A DNA stretch of 64,000 nucleotides from an uncultured Rubripirellula sp. (GTDB taxonomy: Bacteria; Planctomycetota; Planctomycetia; Pirellulales; Pirellulaceae), in assembly GCA_938075415.1 (NCBI GenBank), contig CALJHC010000027.1:1-64000 (forward strand), read 5' to 3'. Made by a program: the position numbers and the translations under genes. Below are positions 7,881 through 16,839 of the stretch, in pieces; the stretch's first letter is position 1; every line of letters starts with the position of its first letter. A model generated the notes under the pieces. That model was not told where the DNA came from. It worked only from the letters and a program-made list of their open reading frames with translations, and ran no database searches.

Positions 7881-8135
7881 TCAAGCAGCGCCGAGAATGA
7901 AGATTCTTATTACCAGATAAGGTGTTAGGTTAAAAATAATCCAGAGTATCTTGAACTGGCCCAAGTATGCAAAATAGCGTTGGTTTAACTCCTCCTCTGA
8001 TAAACCACACATCTTAGCGTGGACCGAATGAATCCATTTCCTGAACTGGGTCAAGAGGATCGATGTAAAAATCAGAATGCCAAAGTTGACAACAGTGCAC
8101 CAACCGAAAAGGGTCGCTAACTCTTCAATCGACAT
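7881..8135 (-). CDS. Small two-helix membrane protein (DUF6868-like)
   Basis: From the ATG at 8135 the gene encodes 84 residues beginning MSIEELATLFGWCTVVNFGI. There is one membrane helix at about residues 8-30, a basic amphipathic middle (RKWIHSVHAKMCGLSEEELN) and a second helix at about 58-80 (LWIIFNLTPYLVIRIF). The pattern GWCTVxNFG...YLGxxKxL...FNLxPY matches, from memory, the DUF6868 family of small bacterial inner-membrane proteins; this was not checked. The longer open frame upstream lacks membrane-protein character and was not used. Function unknown. Confidence 0.7.
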   Translation of the reverse strand: MSIEELATLFGWCTVVNFGILIFTSILLTQFRKWIHSVHAKMCGLSEEELNQRYFAYLGQFKILWIIFNLTPYLVIRIFILGAA

Positions 8136-8922
8136 GGTTCTAACTTGTTGTGTTGGAGTAATGGTCAGGTTATTTTCCGAATCACCCTCATGATGGCACC
8201 TTAGTATGGCACATTTTATATTTGCGTCGGGAACCAGCTGAGAGGAAACGCTGAGCCGCTTGCCGGGCGAAAAACCTGACGCGAAAAATACTGGGTGAAA
8301 TGTCGGTCGCACTTTGGAAACGAAATGCTTTTCTCTTACTCGGTGCCGTGATCTCGCTAAAGCAGTTCACAACCCGAGTCGTTGGTCGGAATGTTCTAAC
8401 GACTAAAATCTGGTTTCGTCCACTGCTGGGGGTGTCATTCAAGTCATCAACAACGCAAAGACGAACAGTCCGTCCGAACTCGGTAATTAGCTCTCGGGGT
8501 TTAGATTCGTTTTAACTGCGGTAGCGAGCTGTTTTGTCTCATTCACTTGAGCAGGCCGGATGCAAAATCAACCGAAGCGGCGTGCTGGACAGGGCCCTTG
8601 TTCGCGAGCAACGCCGTGCGAGAGATGGTCGATGGCGGCCCCTTGCTAGCAAACCGGCAAGGAGGCGGTCAGGGTCTCAATGAAGCCTCGCCCCCGAACC
8701 TAATCTTCCTTCCGGTTTGTCGCGTTGTTGGATTCTTTTTGTCGAATGTGTTGGCTGCACGGGGAGTGTTTCATCCAAGGTCCAATCTTATTTTGCTAAT
8801 TTCAGCGATCGAATGCATTTGACAGCAGCCTCCTCGATTCGGTATCGCCTAACCAACGAATCGGAATCTAAACACCTCTCAACGGTTTGAGAGGTTTGAT
8901 GCATGGCCTTGAGGTTTTGTGA
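8136..8922. other. Gene-free stretch upstream of the glycosyltransferase operon
   Basis: No supported gene. It is the likely promoter region for the operon beginning at 8923 and for the divergent small membrane protein. Confidence 0.45.
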
Positions 8923-10002
8923 ATGTCCGGAAATCCCCGAGTCACGATTGGATTTGTTCCCCGAGAACAGTTTTCAACGACTCGACGAAGCTTGCAGTCC
9001 TTACTTGAGCGAACCAAAGAGCCGTTCGACCTCATTGTGGTTGATGGAGGAAGTCCGCCTGAAGTTCGCGATTATTTACGACAAGCGGCTGAGGAGCATC
9101 GTTTTCTGCTGATTCGAAACGAGGAATTCATTACTCCCAATCAGGCACGCAATCTGGTGCTCGATCACGTGCAAACGCGGCATGTGGTTTTCGTTGACAA
9201 TGATGTGTTGGTTCAACGAGGCTGGCTGACTCATCTGGTTCACTGCGCCGAAACCACCGGTGCCTGGGTTGTTGGGCCTCTTTATTGCGAATTTGAGCCG
9301 GAAGCGAAGCGCATCCACATGTTCGGTGGTGAGGTTGAGATCAGGAATTCCAGCGAAGGAGTTCCCGAATATCATGAGCAACACCACTTAGCTCACCTTC
9401 CACTTAACGAACTAACGGCACCGCTGACTGCAAAGCAGACTCAACTGATTGAATTCCACACTGTCTTGGTCCAGATGAAGGCCTTTGAAAAGACGGGGCG
9501 ATTTGATGAAGGCTTCTTTTCTCATGCGGAACATGGCGACTTTTGCCTTCAAGTCACAAAGTCTGGAGGAGATATCTGGGTCGAGCCTCGATCGGTGATC
9601 ACTTACGCCCCACCCAAGCGACTGTTGGGTGAGGATCGCAAGTACTTCTTACTTCGATGGAGTGAGGCATGGTGCGGGGCCAGTTATGCGCGAATGTCAG
9701 AGAAATATGGCGTGCCCTTGAAATCAAGGGGTGTGAAACGCGGGCATCGGTGGTTGGCAAGACATCGACGTTTCAGCCTTCCCTGGCTGTTTCGAGTTAA
9801 ACGCTCTCTTGGAGCAAAGCTGGGATCTCGTTTTGAAAAATCAATTGCCGCTCCACTTGAAACACTCTGGAATAAGCACAGGCATCCGAAATCGATTCAT
9901 TCCAAATTGCCAATTCTGGATGTTTCTGAGGCACACCCTCTTGAGCAACACTCCCAAGTTTTCCCCGATCCAAGTCCACAAGTCATAGGCAAGGCAGCAT
10001 GA
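8923..10002 (+). CDS. Family 2 glycosyltransferase
   Basis: A 359-residue GT-A fold enzyme. The N-terminal Rossmann half shows FDLIVVDGGSPPEVRDYLRQ, then NQARNLVLDHV and a DxD-type motif in VFVDNDVLV (residues about 95-103) that would bind the nucleotide sugar through a metal. GRFDEGFFSHAEHGDFCLQV is the acceptor-side motif that corresponds to ED in family 2 enzymes. The basic C-terminal region (about 240-359) may anchor to membrane or partner. A GAGG nine bases before the ATG supports the start. It is the first gene of a run with an HD-like protein and a second glycosyltransferase, so it probably acts in surface polysaccharide synthesis; donor and acceptor are unknown. Confidence 0.85.
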   Translation: MSGNPRVTIGFVPREQFSTTRRSLQSLLERTKEPFDLIVVDGGSPPEVRDYLRQAAEEHRFLLIRNEEFITPNQARNLVLDHVQTRHVVFVDNDVLVQRGWLTHLVHCAETTGAWVVGPLYCEFEPEAKRIHMFGGEVEIRNSSEGVPEYHEQHHLAHLPLNELTAPLTAKQTQLIEFHTVLVQMKAFEKTGRFDEGFFSHAEHGDFCLQVTKSGGDIWVEPRSVITYAPPKRLLGEDRKYFLLRWSEAWCGASYARMSEKYGVPLKSRGVKRGHRWLARHRRFSLPWLFRVKRSLGAKLGSRFEKSIAAPLETLWNKHRHPKSIHSKLPILDVSEAHPLEQHSQVFPDPSPQVIGKAA

Positions 10003-10044
10003 GATACCAGTCAGAACAATCCTGCCAACAAAAGGATCAATAAA

Positions 10045-10803
10045 ATGTCGCTCCCGCAAACAAACCTCCAATTATTTCGTTTGATGCAAGAACAGGGGTT
10101 CGACAGATCATCGCTGCAGTCAGTGCATCGGGCGTACGACGTCGCTAAGAAGTTGTTCGGTACCTGTTTTCGTCCTTCAGACAAACCATTTATCTGTCAT
10201 CTTGTGGGGACTGCCGGCGCACTGGCTGATTGGAATCAGAGCCTCGAATTGATTAATGCGGGCTTACTGCACTCGGCCTATTTGTTCGGCGATTTTGCTG
10301 ATGGTGAGAGGGGGGCAAGTGATCGCAGGCGACATTGGTTGAAAAAGAGGATTGGGGCTGAGGCTGAGGGTCTGATCCATCGTTACACGATTTCGGCTTG
10401 GGCAAAGTCGAGCAACGCTGACTTGCACCAGCAGGCAAAAGACAATTCAGAATTCCGCGAGATTCTTACCCTGAAAATCGCCGACGTCTATGACGAAATC
10501 ATTGATTGCGGAATCCTCTTTACGCCAAAGAAGCGTTGTCCATTTGGTCTGCTCAGCGACGAGTCAGAGGAGCGAGCGTTACTGGTTGCGATTGAGGATT
10601 TGATATCAGAAAAAGCGTCGAACCAATTTCGCGTTAGCTTGCAAGAATTACGAAATACGACGGAGGTACCCGCTGACCTGCTCAGCGCGCGAGCTTCGTT
10701 TTATCACATTCGCCCCGGCATCGATGAATTGAGAAGAGGGCGGCTGAATCGCAGGCTAGTGAAATTGCGTTCAAAATTTGGTTCCAAGGCGAAAGCTGCA
10801 TAA
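10045..10803 (+). CDS. HD-like protein (DUF6817-type) between two glycosyltransferases
   Basis: A 252-residue protein with an AAAGGA nine bases before the ATG. Residues 30-90 contain FICHLVGTAGALADWNQSLE and INAGLLHSAYLFGDF, resembling the first helices of RelA/SpoT-like HD domains, where H...LLHD residues bind metal. Here the second pair reads LLHS rather than HD, so metal binding may be altered. LTLKIADVYDEIIDCGI later in the sequence is also reminiscent of HD proteins. From memory this fits DUF6817; unverified. It is coupled to the next gene by TAATG, so it likely works with the glycosyltransferases, perhaps on a nucleotide or sugar phosphate. Confidence 0.6.
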   Translation: MSLPQTNLQLFRLMQEQGFDRSSLQSVHRAYDVAKKLFGTCFRPSDKPFICHLVGTAGALADWNQSLELINAGLLHSAYLFGDFADGERGASDRRRHWLKKRIGAEAEGLIHRYTISAWAKSSNADLHQQAKDNSEFREILTLKIADVYDEIIDCGILFTPKKRCPFGLLSDESEERALLVAIEDLISEKASNQFRVSLQELRNTTEVPADLLSARASFYHIRPGIDELRRGRLNRRLVKLRSKFGSKAKAA

Positions 10804-11738
10804 TGAGCGACATCAGTGTCATCATTCCGGTTTACAATCGACGTTTCTTGATCATTGAAGCGCTGAACTCAGTCCTTCGGCAAACCTTGGTGCCCGACCA
10901 TGTCACGATTGTGGATGACGGATCAACCGATGGTACCTACGAAGCAGTGCAGGATTGGATTCAAAGGCAAAAGACGGATGGTACGAGAAGATTACCTTCT
11001 TTTCAGCTCTTGAGGCAAGAAAACAGCAACGCAGCTGCGGCACGCCAAAAGGGCATGTCTGCCACGCCTCGAACGAGTTTCATCAGCTTTCTTGATTCAG
11101 ATGATAAGTGGCCTGATCACTTTGCTCAACGCACCGTTGAGGTGTTGCAAAACAGTCGCGACATGATTGCGGTATCGACTGATCGGCGATTCCTAGATAG
11201 CAGTGGCATGGAAGTGCAGCGGGATAATTGTGCCCAGCTTGCAAAGTCACCCTTAAGATGGATGTTTCGTTTTGGTGCGGGCGTTGCGTCGTGCACCCTG
11301 TTCAGATGGGATGCCGTGACAGATGCCGGGGGGTGGGGTGACACCATGGAAAGTGCCGAAGATGCGGCTCTTTTTTCTCGAATCTGTTTGTTGGGCGATT
11401 GGGGGTATGCGCCTGGTGATCCAGTCATCTTCCGTGTTTGCCAACCAAGCGAAGGTGGCGAGGAAGGGAACCTTAGTAAGAAATTTTCGGATCGCTTTGA
11501 TCGTTGGGCTACCATTTACGAGCAAATCTTCGGGGAGGTGGCCCCGAAACTGACGCACTCCGACCGAAACTACCTGAGCGATCAAATCGGTCGCTTGTGG
11601 TATCGTGCCGGAAAAATACACCAAGGCAATCGACAGTATTCGTCCGCTGTCGCGTGCTTCAGGAAATCACTCAGCTGGAATAGTTGGTTGCTACGGCCGC
11701 GCGCTCGATTGATCAGGTTAGCCTGTTTTCCTGGCTAG
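10803..11738 (+). CDS. Family 2 glycosyltransferase
   Basis: A 311-residue enzyme with the classic family 2 start: ISVIIPVYNRRFLIIEALNS, then VDDGSTDGTYE (residues 38-48), the nucleotide-binding loop, AAARQKGM, and the DSDDKW motif near residue 98, which holds the catalytic-metal DxD. ESAEDAALFSRI near residue 185 supplies the ED motif of the catalytic base. The ATG shares its A with the preceding TAA, so translation is coupled. Specificity cannot be read from sequence. Confidence 0.9.
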   Translation: MSDISVIIPVYNRRFLIIEALNSVLRQTLVPDHVTIVDDGSTDGTYEAVQDWIQRQKTDGTRRLPSFQLLRQENSNAAAARQKGMSATPRTSFISFLDSDDKWPDHFAQRTVEVLQNSRDMIAVSTDRRFLDSSGMEVQRDNCAQLAKSPLRWMFRFGAGVASCTLFRWDAVTDAGGWGDTMESAEDAALFSRICLLGDWGYAPGDPVIFRVCQPSEGGEEGNLSKKFSDRFDRWATIYEQIFGEVAPKLTHSDRNYLSDQIGRLWYRAGKIHQGNRQYSSAVACFRKSLSWNSWLLRPRARLIRLACFPG

Positions 11739-11863
11739 ATCTTATTCAGTGGTGACAGGCTTCTGGCCTCATCTTTCCCCGCATCCAGCCTTCGGTGAGA
11801 CCAGCTTCATCTTGTCGCATGATGTGTCCACTTAAAGAGCCTGATGGAAATGGCGTAATCGGA

Positions 11864-12910
11864 TTACCTTGAGTTTTCTTTGCTCTGGAAAATCTTCATG
11901 ACATCGTCATCAGGCTGGCAAATGAAGTCATTGAATCGCACATAGAAATCGGTGAGTGTGATTCCCATGTGCTTTTTGAATGCCGCTGACTTGCCAAGAC
12001 GCGGAATGTCGTGATACCAGTTTTTTAAAACGACGACTTCGTCGACGCCTTGCACGTGAATCAAGTAGGCGGTTGCCCATGCACCAAGCATGTAATACAC
12101 CGGCGCTGATTTGCCTGCATCCCAATAGCTTTCGTCATCGAGTTGCCATGTGTTCGTTGTGGTTAAAAAATCATTGATGCCAGGGCGTCCGATGTTAGCG
12201 CCCGAGACTCTCAGTTGCAGCATGTAGCGGCTGAAATCAACAAGCCCCATGTTGTCCATGAATTTGGCCGAACTGTACGTTGCCATGCCTTCGGCCATCC
12301 ACGAATTGATGTTCTTTTCAGAGCTGCGATCTTGCTTGGTATCGCAATGGGCCATTTGAAAAACATGGTGATATTCGTGAAGGGCTCCCCATGTGTTCTC
12401 GACTGGATCCAGAGCTCGCTGCGTGGCGTTCGTTGTCACATCCTCGTAGAGAACGGGTTTTTCTTGCGTCCACGTCAAACCACCTTCGGCCTTGCCTTTC
12501 AAAGCGGCCTGGATTTCCGAGACGACGTTGGGACGCCTAAGGTATTCTGCGATCTGCTGCTCCGCTGGGCGATCCGAGTCAGGATTGACTCGACTCACCG
12601 CGCGTTGGCGATAGATCTTGCGAACACTTGATTCACTGTCGGGACCCAGTAGGTAAACATAGTAGGGGCCGTAGTTGCCGAAATATTCGGTGGCATAGTT
12701 AAGACCGCGTCGATAATATTTCACCAAGGAACCGTTTGTATTGAGTCCTTCAGCAACACGTAAAACCGGTACTGCATTTGAAACCGGTACGACATTTGAA
12801 ACTGGGTTTGCGTTGTCATTGGTTTCAATGTCGTCACCAAGTCCTGTCGCCGGGCACAGAAGCGAACCGGCCATTGCAATCCAGAGACTAGTTAGTTTGG
12901 GTGAATTCAT
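11864..12910 (-). CDS. Secreted zincin-like protein (putative gluzincin)
   Basis: A 348-residue protein with a signal peptide (SLWIAMAGSLLCPATGLGDD). The central part carries LHEYHHVFQ, where H178-E179-xx-H182 is an HExxH zinc motif, and SWMAEGMATY, where E207 sits 25 residues after the second His, the place of the third ligand in gluzincins. This arrangement implies a zinc-dependent peptidase or related hydrolase acting outside the cytoplasm. A short DNA repeat near 12765-12815 encodes NVVPVSNAVPV just after the signal peptide. Upstream ribosome site is weak. Substrate unknown; no partner genes nearby. Confidence 0.7.
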   Translation of the reverse strand: MNSPKLTSLWIAMAGSLLCPATGLGDDIETNDNANPVSNVVPVSNAVPVLRVAEGLNTNGSLVKYYRRGLNYATEYFGNYGPYYVYLLGPDSESSVRKIYRQRAVSRVNPDSDRPAEQQIAEYLRRPNVVSEIQAALKGKAEGGLTWTQEKPVLYEDVTTNATQRALDPVENTWGALHEYHHVFQMAHCDTKQDRSSEKNINSWMAEGMATYSSAKFMDNMGLVDFSRYMLQLRVSGANIGRPGINDFLTTTNTWQLDDESYWDAGKSAPVYYMLGAWATAYLIHVQGVDEVVVLKNWYHDIPRLGKSAAFKKHMGITLTDFYVRFNDFICQPDDDVMKIFQSKENSR

Positions 12911-13665
12911 TCTTGATTTGTTTCGGTTGAAATGGTTCCGATGCGGTTTGATCTTTGGAGTTCGATGGGATCTTCGTTGGCGTTGCAGATGAAGATGAAT
13001 AAGCTCGGATTCTCAGGAAGTGTCGTGGTCATACTTCCGCCCACCGTCGATGGCCGCAAATGGATGAGTTTTGAATTGATCGTAATCCTATCGCAGCCAC
13101 GATGAGTGTTGGTTCTGGGACCGAGGAATTATCGCAGGTATCTGCATCATGCACGCATCCGTTTTGTCCATTCGCAGGATCATCTGATAGCTCACGAGGA
13201 AATTCGCTCTACATTCGCAGTACAGTTGCGGCCAACTCTTGAGTTTTCAGGATTTGGTTGACCTAGACTGTTCGTGTCTTGGCAGATAGGACAGTCCAAT
13301 GGGCATTCTGAAGAGATCAAAGTCCGAATCCGCTGATTTCGCATGCACGTTGGGATCAAAAAATCGGCTAAGTGGTCTCCATCGTTCTTTTTTATCGACA
13401 CCGTTATGGCGACGGGACCGCCTGTTTGGGTGACCTCAATGCATTGAATCTTCGCACCCTAGTCGCTGGGGTTGTTGTATTGAATAATTAACCTCGGCAG
13501 TTGCGGTCTTGGTGATCACAAGATGGGATTGCAAATTGGAACATTGACTTTTAATCCAAGACGTAATAAGAGGGGCTGTCGCTCTTGCACGTTGGATTAC
13601 CTGATAACCTGTTTGACGGAAGAAAATTTCGTTGAGCTTCCTGGCGACCACGAAAGGGTACCCTC
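12911..13665. other. Gene-free intergenic stretch
   Basis: No supported gene between the divergent zincin-like and sulfatase genes. It likely holds both promoters. Small open frames on the minus strand have no ribosome site and no recognisable sequence. Confidence 0.45.
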
Positions 13666-15315
13666 ATGACTATCAGTAGCGTGGTAAACGAAAAAAACAA
13701 TAACTGGCATTTGACCATGTGGTTGTTTTTATGTTTGTTATTTTGTTTGGATCGAGGGCTGGTCGCGCAAGATCCTTCGAAGCCGGTTGATGATCGGCCA
13801 AACATCGTTTTGGTAATGGTCGATGACATGGGATTCTCTGATATCGCATGTTACGGAGGTGAGATACCGACACCCAATCTTGATGCACTGGCAGCAAACG
13901 GTGTCAAGTTTTCTCAGTTCCACAACACGGGCCGTTGCTGCCCAACACGAGCAAGTCTTTTGACTGGATTGTATTCACATCAAGCCGGCATTGGCTGGAT
14001 GACCAACGATCAAAAGACAGCGGGTTATCGAGGACAATTAAATCGTCAGTGTGTCACCATTGCCGAAGTACTTGGTGATGCCGGTTACTTCACCTGCATG
14101 ACGGGAAAATGGCATGTTGGTTTTGAGCACGGGGTCACGCCCGCAAACCGAGGGTTTCATCGCAGTCTCAACCTACCCGCGGGTGGACTTCACTTCAGTA
14201 ATCAGACTGGGCCCAAGGGTGGTACGAAGCTCTTTTTGAATGGGGAGCAGGTCTCGCGGGAAGATCCTCAATTTAACCCGCCTTGGTACGGTACTCACTT
14301 ATGGACCGAGCAGGGCTTGAAATTTGTTGATGAGGCAATTGAGGAGAAAAAGCCGTTTTTTTGGTACCTCGCTCACGTTGCTCCGCACTTTCCCTGCATG
14401 GCACCAGAGGAAACGATCGCGAAATATCGCGGTAAGTTCCTTGGTGGATGGGACCGATTGCGTGAGGACCGGTACGCTCGGCAAATAGCAATGGGCCTGA
14501 TTGATCCCGACTGGAAAATGGAGCCGCGCCCGAAAGAGATACCGGCATGGGATGACTTGTCAAAGAAACAACAAAAGAAGTACGACGACATGATGGCGAT
14601 CTACGCCGCCATGATTGAGGAGATGGATCGAAGTATTGGGAACCTGGTTTCTGAATTGAAAAACCGCGGCGAATTAGAGAATACCTTGATCATGTTCTTG
14701 TCGGATAATGGCGGTAATGCGGAGACGGGAATTAGTGGGCGATACGATGGTGAGCAACCGGGTGATCCACATTCAAACGTTTTCATCGGCCGCTGTTGGG
14801 CACATTTAAATAACACGCCCTTCCGACAATACAAGCATTACAACCATGAGGGTGGGACATCCAGTCCGCTGATCGCTCACTGGCCTTCGGGTATCCATTC
14901 AACCGGAGACAATGACCAATGGATCGAGACGCCTACCCACGTGATCGATTTGATGGCAACCTGTGTCGATCTGGGGCGAGCAAACTATCCAACGGTGATA
15001 GCTGGCGAAACGATCTCACCAATGGCCGGTCAGAGCCTCAAGCCTTTACTGACTGGTGTGGGTGAATTTTCAGATCGACCGCTTTTTTGGGAACACGAGG
15101 GTAACGCCGCAATTCGCTTGGGCGAGCAAAAACTTGTTCGATTGGGAATCAACGGCAAATGGGAATTGTTTGATATTGCAAAGGACCGGACAGAACAATT
15201 TGATCAAGCTGAAAAACAACCCGAGGTGGTCAAGGCGATGTCAGAACAATGGCGGTCCTGGGCAAAATCAGTCAATGCCATGCCCAAGCCGAGTAAAGCC
15301 AAAAAACAAAAATGA
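13666..15315 (+). CDS. Secreted arylsulfatase-type sulfatase
   Basis: A 549-residue protein. After a hydrophobic export signal (residues 17-35, ending VAQDPS) comes RPNIVLVMVDDMGFSDI, with D53 and D54 as calcium ligands, then the sulfatase signature C91-C-P-T-R-ASLLTG, in which C91 would be oxidised to formylglycine by a maturase encoded elsewhere. TGKWHVG supplies the Lys and His of the active site, and MFLSDNGGN the later metal ligands. These mark it as a family S1 sulfatase that removes sulfate esters from polysaccharides or small molecules in the periplasm or outside. AAGGG before the ATG supports the start. The substrate is not readable; no maturase or polysaccharide lyase is adjacent. 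Confidence 0.93.
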   Translation: MTISSVVNEKNNNWHLTMWLFLCLLFCLDRGLVAQDPSKPVDDRPNIVLVMVDDMGFSDIACYGGEIPTPNLDALAANGVKFSQFHNTGRCCPTRASLLTGLYSHQAGIGWMTNDQKTAGYRGQLNRQCVTIAEVLGDAGYFTCMTGKWHVGFEHGVTPANRGFHRSLNLPAGGLHFSNQTGPKGGTKLFLNGEQVSREDPQFNPPWYGTHLWTEQGLKFVDEAIEEKKPFFWYLAHVAPHFPCMAPEETIAKYRGKFLGGWDRLREDRYARQIAMGLIDPDWKMEPRPKEIPAWDDLSKKQQKKYDDMMAIYAAMIEEMDRSIGNLVSELKNRGELENTLIMFLSDNGGNAETGISGRYDGEQPGDPHSNVFIGRCWAHLNNTPFRQYKHYNHEGGTSSPLIAHWPSGIHSTGDNDQWIETPTHVIDLMATCVDLGRANYPTVIAGETISPMAGQSLKPLLTGVGEFSDRPLFWEHEGNAAIRLGEQKLVRLGINGKWELFDIAKDRTEQFDQAEKQPEVVKAMSEQWRSWAKSVNAMPKPSKAKKQK

Positions 15316-15792
15316 TTCGGGGATCGATGCGAAGGTGTCGACTGTATTCCCTTTTTGCACCAAGGCCCCGGCCTGTTAGCAAGAGCTGCGATAGCCTGTT
15401 GGCCCATTGATAAAAGACAGGTCCCCAATCGTGTGGAAATCATGTTTCCATTCGTTAGAGCCACGCTAGATGTCGGCAATCCTAATGTCACCAATTTTAG
15501 TCAACGGTTAACAGCGAGCAAGTTACCACTGGTTGGTGTCGAGATTTTGCCTCATTTGAACCAACACCGGAGCCCTGATTCCCCTGCTCTATTTGATGCT
15601 TGCTGCGCCCGTTGACAGTGGGCAGTCATTCGTGGATCAGAAAGCCGTAGCGACTAGCCAATGCAATCTTTTTTTTTAGGGTCTTGCTTTGGTCGGTTAG
15701 TCAAAGGAGGGCAACCTTCTTCGCCTGAAGCGATGAGGGAGAGACTAGACTTGGTTGGTCAATTCGTCGGGACTCAAGCTGAGTAGCGACTT
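15316..15792. other. Gene-free stretch between convergent genes
   Basis: No supported gene. A T-rich run at 15667-15677 is not preceded by an obvious stem. Confidence 0.4.
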
Positions 15793-16839
15793 TTATCTCG
15801 CAATTTTGACGGCAGATGCAACCTGCTCTGGTTGTCGCGGGGTCGATCCGACGGGTCGATGTTGGATCCGTTCCTTCAAGGCCAAGGCAAGATTCTCACT
15901 TTGGACTTCACCGGTGGCTGCATCAAGGTGATAGGCCGAATCAAAGAATTGCTCGTTTTGATAAACGTTATCCTCGGGTCGATTCAAGGGCTCAATCGAG
16001 CAGTGTTTATCAAGGAAGTTTGCGGTAACCCGAATCGCATCGGCTGAAGAATCATAGGTGGACCGAGCGAGTGGTGGAAAAGCAAGATAAACCGAGATGT
16101 CTTGATGACGACAAGTCTCGTGGAACCTGTTCAGTATCGCGACGGTTTCTTTCAAGGTTTTATTGTCAGGTGCCTTGAGCGTGCTGACCGGCATGAGTTT
16201 CGAAGGTTGAACGCCGTAGTGTGCGGTGAGGTCTCCGTGCTTATTAAAGCTGGAACGACGATAGGTTTTTCCAGCCTTGTCACGGCCGTGAATCATTTTG
16301 ATTGATCGATGCACCCATTGATGAGCGTCAAGGACAGCTTGGTGATCGAGAAATTCTTTCCATCCTTTATCGCCAGCATCACGGAAATACTTTTTGGCTT
16401 CAGGAAATTGCTCGAGTAGTTGATTGATCACTACAGGATCGCCCTGTCGATTTTTTTCATCCATCAACACGTGGTACTCGGGGCAGATCATGACCACGTC
16501 TCCGCTTTGAGCATGCTGCAGGTAGCAGTTCAGCTGAAATTCGAGTCCAAGGGAAACATGAAGCCCAAGGTTGGCAATGCCACGTTGCAAGTTCTGCTCA
16601 AAGATTTCGCTGTGGATTCCAAAGCAGGTGTTCGATCCTCCGAGAATGGCCACCCGAGAATCAGGAAGCGATTCCAGATGTTGAATTTTGTCTCGGAGTG
16701 CCGCGAGGTAATGGTTGCTTGACGCCGGTGAACTATAAAAACTTAGAGTCAGGCCAACGATGGACTGGAATATCAAAAAAATCGCAAGGCGTTTTGCGAA
16801 ACGAAAGACCGTGCTTTGTTTAGAATTCAAAGTAGACAA
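15793..16839 (-). CDS. SGNH-like protein partner of an MBOAT acyltransferase
   Basis: About 348 residues. A single N-terminal membrane anchor (RLAIFLIFQSIVGLTLSFYS) is followed by an extracytoplasmic domain. VAILGGSNTCFGI (near residue 65) resembles the block I Ser of SGNH esterases and AlgJ/AlgX-like proteins, and FDSAYHLDAATG near residue 300 would supply Asp and His. The start is a TTG at 16839, or 16830 with AGGGGAG nine bases upstream. It overlaps the end of the MBOAT gene by up to 20 bases. In alginate and similar systems the MBOAT protein moves an acetyl group across the membrane and an SGNH partner puts it on the polymer; this pair fits that model. Confidence 0.75.
   Translation of the reverse strand: MSTLNSKQSTVFRFAKRLAIFLIFQSIVGLTLSFYSSPASSNHYLAALRDKIQHLESLPDSRVAILGGSNTCFGIHSEIFEQNLQRGIANLGLHVSLGLEFQLNCYLQHAQSGDVVMICPEYHVLMDEKNRQGDPVVINQLLEQFPEAKKYFRDAGDKGWKEFLDHQAVLDAHQWVHRSIKMIHGRDKAGKTYRRSSFNKHGDLTAHYGVQPSKLMPVSTLKAPDNKTLKETVAILNRFHETCRHQDISVYLAFPPLARSTYDSSADAIRVTANFLDKHCSIEPLNRPEDNVYQNEQFFDSAYHLDAATGEVQSENLALALKERIQHRPVGSTPRQPEQVASAVKIAR

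Noticed and set aside
8300..8822. Two plus-strand open frames before the first glycosyltransferase
   Set aside because: No ribosome sites, uneven composition and no recognisable sequence.
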